Part shown: positions 6,981-11,332 of the stretch, in pieces
Layout: each line of letters begins with the position of its first letter
How positions within the stretch are numbered: the first letter of the stretch is position 1
NCBI GenBank assembly: GCA_021777685.1
Contig: JAJYDH010000174.1
Coordinates: forward strand, 1 to 11,332
Length of the DNA stretch: 11,332 nt
Direction of reading: 5' to 3'
Source of the DNA: Planctomycetota bacterium
GTDB lineage: Bacteria; Planctomycetota; Planctomycetia; Isosphaerales; Isosphaeraceae
The notes under the pieces: generated by a model
Told to the model about the DNA's origin: nothing
Databases searched by the model: none
Seen by the model: only the letters and a program-made list of their open reading frames with translations
Program-made: the position numbers and the translations under genes

Positions 6981-7179
6981 CGGCGGGTCGCTCCGGGATG
7001 GGGTGGGATGTTCGCGAGGCGTCGGGACGTTGGGCGCCCCGGACCGCCTCGCGGATCGATCGGGCGATCGTCGGGCAAAAATCGGCGGAAAGCAAGCCGA
7101 AAGGCGGTTCAAACCCTTCTCGACGGGGGGATAATATCTCCGGACGGTCGAGAACCGCGTGTCGTCGGGGCTCGTCGGG

Positions 7180-7193
7180 TTGGGTTCGTCTTT
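7180..7193. repeat. Direct repeat A, copy 1
   Basis: TTGGGTTCGTCTTT, repeated exactly at 7413-7426 in the same orientation. Read on the other strand it is AAGACGAACCCAA, which in one frame gives Asp-Glu-Pro-Asn-Pro. I recall such short 'EPNP/TNPI' strings in over-extended planctomycete gene predictions, suggesting a dispersed intergenic repeat; that recollection is unverified. Confidence 0.5.
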
Positions 7194-7218
7194 TGCCGAG
7201 GAGGGTCGGGAAAGTTCA

Positions 7219-7243
7219 TGAGCTTGGCTTCGAGTTGGAAAAT
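7219..7243. repeat. Direct repeat B, copy 1
   Basis: A 25-bp unit starting TGAGCTTGGCTTCGAGTTGG. It recurs at 7307-7331 with one mismatch (an A at 7240 is G in copy 2), same orientation, 88 bp apart. Confidence 0.75.
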
Positions 7244-7306
7244 GCCGGATCAAGAGGACCGTCGCCCCGAAGTCCCGTCACCTCGGTCCCGCGTGCGATC
7301 GAGGGG

Positions 7307-7331
7307 TGAGCTTGGCTTCGAGTTGGAGAAT
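7307..7331. repeat. Direct repeat B, copy 2
   Basis: Matches 24 of 25 bases of 7219-7243. The sequence between the two copies is not itself repeated. With the A pair outside, it gives a nested A-B-B-A arrangement between divergent genes. Confidence 0.75.
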
Positions 7332-7384
7332 CCCGCTCGCGACAGCTCGACCGAGGACGGGGTCCGCCGTCGACGGGCCCGATC

Positions 7385-7413
7385 TCGTCATGATGAAACG
7401 GTTTGAGTAGAAT
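7385..7413 (+). promoter_or_regulatory. Candidate promoter for the HEAT-like gene
   Basis: TCGTCA (7385-7390) and TAGAAT (7408-7413) are separated by 17 nt and match the sigma-70 boxes at 4 of 6 and 5 of 6 positions. Transcription would start near 7420, giving a leader of about 60 nt before the ATG at 7483. Repeat A copy 2 would fall at the start point. Confidence 0.35.
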
Positions 7414-7426
7414 TGGGTTCGTCTTT
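7413..7426. repeat. Direct repeat A, copy 2
   Basis: Exact second copy of TTGGGTTCGTCTTT (7180-7193). It directly follows, and shares one base with, the candidate -10 box of the HEAT-like gene. Confidence 0.5.
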
Positions 7427-7482
7427 GACCGGCCTTCGTACCCTTTTCGCGGGGCCGTCCGGAAGTCCGAGGAGTGTTTACG

Positions 7483-8307
7483 ATGGCCGATTATGGACCG
7501 CCGGTCGACCAGTTGTTGCGGATCGGCGACGACCCCCTTCGAGAAGGTACGCAGGATTACCTGGCTCTCGGGATCGGACCGGAGCACGTCGAGGACCTGG
7601 CGCGGTTGGCGGTCGCCCCGTGGGATTCGCCGGACCCCGACGGCCCGGAGGTCTATGGGCCGATCCACGCCTGGCGGGCGCTGGGGCAGCTCCGGGCCGA
7701 GGGGGGCATCGCCGCGCTGGTGAGCGTCCTCGCCGGCCAGGACGACCAGGATTTCAACGACTGGATCTGCGAGGAGATCCCGCCCATCCTCGGCCAGATC
7801 GGCCCGGCGGCCATCCCCGAGCTGACGGCCCTGCTGGAGCGGGAGACGGCCGGAGAGTTCGCCCGCATGGATGTCGTCCGCTCGATCGCCGAGGTCGGCA
7901 AGCAGCATCCCGAGGCCCGAGATGAGGTCGTCGCGATCCTCTCGGGGAGGCTGGAGAAGGCCGAGCAGAACGGCCTGACGCTGAACGCGACAATCGTCTC
8001 CGAGCTGATCGACCTCAAGGCGAAGGAGGCCGCCGGGGAGATCGAGCGGGCCTACGCCGGGGACTTCGTCGACGACTCGTTCTGCGGGACCTGGCACGAC
8101 GTCTGGCACAGCCTCAAGCTGGAGGGCGATCCACCGCCGAAGACCGAGATGAAGCACCACCTGGCGAAACAATTCCCGTTCCTCAGGGCGTTGTCCGAGG
8201 GGCGGCTGCCGGCCGCCGGGCGGCCGACGGCCGATCGCAGGTCGCGCAACAGGGCCAAGCTCAAGCTGGAGAAGAAGGCGAGGAAGAAAGGGCGGAAACG
8301 CCGCTGA
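7483..8307 (+). CDS. HEAT-like helical-repeat protein with basic C-terminal tail
   Basis: 274-residue soluble protein with no signal peptide or membrane segment. From about residue 12 to 190 it is built of short amphipathic helices in HEAT-like pairs. Examples are the region with HAWRALGQLRAEGGIAALVS (about 62-81), the unit with CEEIPPILGQIGPAAIPELT (about 95-114), and DVVRSIAEVGKQHPEARDEV (about 130-149). Such folds are usually protein-binding scaffolds. The order and spacing recall DUF1186-type proteins, but I hold that only as a possibility. The last 25 or so residues are strongly basic (SRNRAKLKLEKKARKKGRKRR), which could contact nucleic acid or ribosomes. There is no SEC-C zinc motif, though such tails occur in similar proteins. 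The start is ATG at 7483, because GAGGAG (7469-7474) lies eight bases ahead; a GTG nine bases upstream would overlap that site. The next gene begins 109 bp downstream on the same strand, so co-transcription is possible. Confidence 0.85.
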   Translation: MADYGPPVDQLLRIGDDPLREGTQDYLALGIGPEHVEDLARLAVAPWDSPDPDGPEVYGPIHAWRALGQLRAEGGIAALVSVLAGQDDQDFNDWICEEIPPILGQIGPAAIPELTALLERETAGEFARMDVVRSIAEVGKQHPEARDEVVAILSGRLEKAEQNGLTLNATIVSELIDLKAKEAAGEIERAYAGDFVDDSFCGTWHDVWHSLKLEGDPPPKTEMKHHLAKQFPFLRALSEGRLPAAGRPTADRRSRNRAKLKLEKKARKKGRKRR

Positions 8308-8416
8308 TCGCCGGCCGGTCGTCGCCCCGAGGGCCCGGACCTCGACTATCGGGTGAGACGGGCCATCGAGCCGCCGCGCCCCGACTTCCTGCCGCCGAGA
8401 CGAGGGAGACCCCCGG
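8308..8416 (+). other. Short spacer between the HEAT-like and beta-helix genes
   Basis: 109 bp of GC-rich DNA with no strong promoter or terminator by eye. GAGGGAG (8402-8408) is the ribosome binding site of the following gene, eight bases before its ATG. Confidence 0.5.
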
Positions 8417-11188
8417 ATGTACGACCTGCCCCGGATGAGATCGATCCTGGTCGCCCTGTTCGCCCTGGCCGCGCCGGCGGCCGACGCCCGCGCCGCGTTG
8501 CCGGTCGGCCGGTGGATCGGGCAGGACGGGCACGACCTGGTCGGGGGTTTCCCCGGGCCGTCGAAGAACGACTACCAGGACATCCACATCTCCCTCAAGG
8601 GGCTGCCCCCCAATCATGAGCTGGCCGAGGTCGAGATCCGCGGCCACGGCAGCGGCATCTGGACCTCGAAGGACAACGGGGCCGGCGCGGTCCTGGTCGT
8701 CCGCCAGCCCCGCTCGACCTCGGCCGAACTTTACATCGAGCCCTACCAGCGCGAGGTCGGCCGGGAGTTCGAGATCAAGCTGACGCTCGACGACGGGCAG
8801 AAGGCGTCGGTGCTGATCCAGGGGGGCAAGGCCGATTTCAACCTCCGGGCCCCGGGCGCGGGGGTCGAGGTGAAGTGGATCGGGCAGGACGGCCAGGACC
8901 GGACCGGCACCGGACCGGCCGTCGGGCCCGACGGGGTCGAGGACGTCCACCTGACGCTCGCCAGGCTCTCGGCCAAGGCCGAGATCAGGTCGGTCGACGT
9001 CGCCGGGCCCTCCGGCTCGGCCTGGACCTCGGGCGGCAACCCCCGGGGCGTCGCCGTCGCGGAGTTCGCCCGACACGCCGACGACCGGACCAGGGCCGAC
9101 TTCTATTTCAGCCCCGGCCGCGACCTCGCCGGCCAGAAGCTCCAGGTCACGATCGCCTACGCCGACGACCGGGGCGACGTCGCGTCGGTGGTCGCCGGCA
9201 AGTGCAGCCCGGCCAAGGGGATGCCCAGGGCCGTCGCCCCGACGATCGAGACGAGCAAGGCGACCGCCCGATGGCTCGGCCAGGACGGGGTCGAGACCAG
9301 CCCCGGCGACGCCCACATCGCGATCGAGGGGCTGGCCCCCGGGCGCCAGATCGTGGCCGCCGCCCTGGTCGACGGGTACTCCGGGACCTGGATCTTCAGG
9401 CCCAACGACAAGGTCAAGTTCGAGGCCGGCTACGGCGACCGGCTCAACGTCCGGCGGACGGCCCCGACCAGGGCCGACATGGTCTTCCCCCCCTTCCGCG
9501 ACGAGTCGGGCGCGACCATGACCCTCCGCCTGCTCGACCAGTCGGGCCGCGAGGAGGTCATCCGGTTCCCCGGCGGGCTGGCCGACGTCGGCCGGAGGGC
9601 CCCCGCCCTGCCCCCGGGCTCCGCCACCGCCAAGCCCGGCGACGACCTGGAGGCCCTCGCCGCGAGCGTCGGCACGGTCACGCTCTCGAAGGGGACCTAT
9701 CCGCTCTCGAAGCCCCTGGTCCTGTCCCGGCCCGTCCGGATCGTCGGCGAGCCCGGCGCGACCTTGCAGTTCACCCAGGGGGCCGACCAGAAGCCCTGGA
9801 CCGCCGCGATCAAGATCCACGCCGGGGGGACCTCGCTGGAGGGCTTCGCGGTCCGGTTCGCCGGCCCGGTCCGGTGGGACGAGCAGGTCGGCTACGGCCC
9901 CGCCGTGATCGGCACCTCCGACGACCGCGACGGCGGCCAGCCCGACCCCAAATTCCGGATCACCCTGGCCGGGCTCGACCTCCAGGGGCCCCCGGCCTCG
10001 ACCGACTGGGAGCACGCCGTCAGCCTGATCCGCGTCGTCTCGGCGTCGAGCGGGCGGGTCGAGCGGAACACCCTGAAGGGGGGCTCGACCGTCTTCGCCG
10101 CGGGCCCCTGGACCATCTCCGGCAACACCCACAAGGGGACGCTCCCGAAGACCTTCAGCGAGGGCGTTTTCGCCGGCCGGTACACCCACGACCTCGTCCT
10201 GGTCGGCAACAAGGCCGTGCCCGAGGGCCCGTCGGGCAAGGCCTGGCGGTTCCTGGTCCTGACCCAGCGCGGGATCGGCGACCTCATCAAGGACAACGTC
10301 GTCGGCGGCGGGGTCGGCCCCCGCGAGGACGATCCCCGCCAGCACGAGAACTCGCCCGAGGTCATGCTCACCGAGGCGTATCGGCTCCGCTTCGAGGGGA
10401 AGCCGGCGGCGATCTCGGCCGACGGCCGGGTCCTGGTCATCCCGAAGCCGCAGGGGGGCGGGCCGAACACCGGCGACGCCGTGGCGATCCTCTCCGGCCC
10501 ACAGGCCGGCCAGTGGCGGACGCTCGTCCAGCCGGTCGGGCCGAACGCCTACCTCCTCGACGAGCCGATCGCCAGGGAGACCGACGCCGTCTCGATCGCC
10601 ACCGGCTTCGTCCGCGAGACCTTCGAGGGGAACACCGTCGACTGCCGGGGGAGCGGGCTCGCGGCCGACCTCGTCCTGGCCGGCAACCAGTTCGGCGTCA
10701 AGGTCGTGCGGAACCGCTTCATCGGCGGCGGGGCGGCGATCCGGCTCCTCGCCACGCCCACCGAGGAGCCGGTCCACTGGGGGTGGTCGCACGCCCCGTT
10801 CCTTGGCGCCCTGTTCGAGGGGAACGTCGTGGAGGACACCCCCGGCGGCGGCCTCGGCGTCGAGCACGGCCTGGGGATCAAGTCGAACAAGGGGCGGGCC
10901 TACATGTCGATCGCCCTGAAGGACAACACGTTCCGCTGGACCAAGGCGACCGGCCCGGGCGGCAAGCCGCCCCGGCTCTGGCTGGGCTTCCCCCCCAGTC
11001 TCGACCCCGGCGACCTCCTGATCGATGAGCAGGGGACAAAAGTCGAGGGGGCGCCCGCCGAGGCCGCCTGGGTCCACGCCGCCACGATCAACGGCAAGGT
11101 CGTCCAGGAGTCGCCCCTCAAGGGGACGGGAGCCGGGACGGTCGGCGCCAGGGGCGGGAGAGCCGCCCGGCCGACCCGCCGCGATTGA
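8417..11188 (+). CDS. Secreted protein: three WIGQDG modules plus right-handed beta-helix
   Basis: 923-residue exported protein. A signal peptide is seen at 1 to about 27: basic MRSI (7-10), hydrophobic LVALFALAAPAA, and a likely cut after Ala-Asp-Ala-Arg-Ala. Three tandem modules of about 110 residues follow. Each opens with a near-identical motif: RWIGQDGHD (32-40), KWIGQDGQD (153-161) and RWLGQDGVE (285-293). Each continues with D-(I/V/A)-H-(I/L)-x-(I/L) and a Gly-Ser-x-x-W turn, and closes with a hydrophobic strand pair. They look like beta-sandwich domains and recall domains ahead of catalytic or beta-helix parts in other planctomycete secreted proteins. From about 405 to 880 the pattern is a pectate-lyase-like right-handed beta-helix. 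It starts with GTVTLSKGTYPLSKPLVLS (419-437) and VRIVGEPGATLQF and continues through repeated N-x-V/F-x-G turns (ISGNTHKG, VGNKAV, EGNTVD, RNRFIGGG, EGNVVED, KDNTFRW). Polysaccharide binding or cleavage is likely for such folds, but I could not identify a catalytic triad. The tail is Arg-rich. Start ATG at 8417 with a good ribosome binding site. Confidence 0.88.
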   Translation: MYDLPRMRSILVALFALAAPAADARAALPVGRWIGQDGHDLVGGFPGPSKNDYQDIHISLKGLPPNHELAEVEIRGHGSGIWTSKDNGAGAVLVVRQPRSTSAELYIEPYQREVGREFEIKLTLDDGQKASVLIQGGKADFNLRAPGAGVEVKWIGQDGQDRTGTGPAVGPDGVEDVHLTLARLSAKAEIRSVDVAGPSGSAWTSGGNPRGVAVAEFARHADDRTRADFYFSPGRDLAGQKLQVTIAYADDRGDVASVVAGKCSPAKGMPRAVAPTIETSKATARWLGQDGVETSPGDAHIAIEGLAPGRQIVAAALVDGYSGTWIFRPNDKVKFEAGYGDRLNVRRTAPTRADMVFPPFRDESGATMTLRLLDQSGREEVIRFPGGLADVGRRAPALPPGSATAKPGDDLEALAASVGTVTLSKGTYPLSKPLVLSRPVRIVGEPGATLQFTQGADQKPWTAAIKIHAGGTSLEGFAVRFAGPVRWDEQVGYGPAVIGTSDDRDGGQPDPKFRITLAGLDLQGPPASTDWEHAVSLIRVVSASSGRVERNTLKGGSTVFAAGPWTISGNTHKGTLPKTFSEGVFAGRYTHDLVLVGNKAVPEGPSGKAWRFLVLTQRGIGDLIKDNVVGGGVGPREDDPRQHENSPEVMLTEAYRLRFEGKPAAISADGRVLVIPKPQGGGPNTGDAVAILSGPQAGQWRTLVQPVGPNAYLLDEPIARETDAVSIATGFVRETFEGNTVDCRGSGLAADLVLAGNQFGVKVVRNRFIGGGAAIRLLATPTEEPVHWGWSHAPFLGALFEGNVVEDTPGGGLGVEHGLGIKSNKGRAYMSIALKDNTFRWTKATGPGGKPPRLWLGFPPSLDPGDLLIDEQGTKVEGAPAEAAWVHAATINGKVVQESPLKGTGAGTVGARGGRAARPTRRD

Positions 11189-11332
11189 CCGGCATCCCGG
11201 GCCGATGCTCGTTTTGGAGTGCGGGAGCTTGCTCAATGGCACTTACTTTGTCGGTTTGGTCTCCTGATTCTGTTTCCTTCGGGGATATTTCGTCGGCTTC
11301 CAGAAGACCTCTCGGGGAAAGCTCCGGCCCGG
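11189..11332. other. 3' intergenic end with a repeat-like segment
   Basis: No gene starts here on either strand. Around 11213-11246 the GGAGTGCGGGAGCTTGCTC and AATGGCACTTACTTTG strings look like fragments of planctomycete intergenic repeats (a GGGAGCTTGCTCCC-type hairpin and a transposase-associated end). This is from memory and only weakly supported. No hairpin plus T-run terminator for the upstream gene is evident. Confidence 0.3.

Larger units (their letters stand above)
6981..7482. other. 502-bp divergent intergenic region with nested direct repeats
   Basis: It separates the minus-strand permease from the plus-strand HEAT-like gene and must hold promoters for both. I see no convincing gene in it. 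It contains two direct-repeat pairs (annotated separately) in the order A-B-B-A. It also holds an AT-rich inverted repeat, GGGGATA-A-TATCTCC (7127-7141; arms match at 6 of 7). Within this, GATAAT (7130-7135) preceded by TTCAAA at a 16-nt spacing looks like another plus-strand promoter. The open frame upstream of the permease start here is Pro/Ser/Arg-rich and probably not translated. Confidence 0.6.

Noticed and set aside
6981..7253. N-terminal extension of the permease to an upstream ATG
   Set aside because: The 91 extra residues are Pro/Ser/Arg-rich, precede the first membrane segment, and come from a region with intergenic repeats. The GTG at 6980 has a ribosome binding site.
5412..7406. 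Long plus-strand frame across the permease
   Set aside because: It is charged low-complexity sequence antisense to a clear membrane protein and extends across the intergenic repeats.
7180..7426. CRISPR-like array
   Set aside because: There are only two copies of each unit, the spacers are unequal (63 and more than 200 bp), and no cas gene is present.
8261..11242. 993-codon open frame on the minus strand across the beta-helix gene
   Set aside because: It is the antisense shadow of the plus-strand gene in high-GC DNA. Its translation is low-complexity Gly/Asp/Arg/Pro/Leu with no domain, while the plus frame has a signal peptide and repeats.

Overview
The window is GC-rich DNA, about 70% in most genes. 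The gene content and the intergenic repeats suggest a soil or freshwater planctomycete, probably near the Isosphaeraceae. This placement is inferred from composition, protein style and the repeats, not from a marker gene.

Layout. Positions 103-1881 (minus) hold a complete PTS enzyme I gene (ptsI), with a palindromic intergenic repeat at 1-57 beyond its 3' end. Upstream of ptsI, 2010-3056 (minus) is the remnant of a two-domain glycosyltransferase. It keeps the tail of a GT-B (family 4-like) domain and a whole GT-A domain, and it stops abruptly at a 33-bp repeat (3051-3083). A lower-GC segment follows (3084-4515). It carries one gene for a coiled-coil, membrane-anchored, repeat-rich protein, and then an identical second copy of the 33-bp repeat (4516-4548). 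That second copy contains the stop codon of a REP-associated tyrosine transposase (RAYT, 4535-5227, minus). A diverged, inverted copy of the repeat core lies beyond the transposase's 5' end (5268-5285). The transposase is therefore bracketed by inverted repeats, and the neighbouring low-GC gene by direct repeats.

Next is an NCS2/AzgA-like multispanning permease (5310-6980, minus). A 502-bp divergent intergenic region follows, with two pairs of nested direct repeats in the order A-B-B-A and a reasonable promoter for the plus strand. On the plus strand are a HEAT-like helical-repeat protein with a very basic tail (7483-8307) and a 923-residue secreted protein with three tandem 'WIGQDG' modules ahead of a right-handed beta-helix (8417-11188). 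The window ends in a short intergenic stretch with another repeat-like sequence.

How it fits together. ptsI, the permease, the HEAT-like gene and the secreted beta-helix protein look like ordinary resident genes with no clear shared pathway. The unusual part is 3051-5285, where a RAYT and several copies of its presumed target repeat meet a truncated glycosyltransferase and a compositionally foreign surface-protein gene. It reads as a rearrangement hotspot. No CRISPR array, rRNA or tRNA was recognised.
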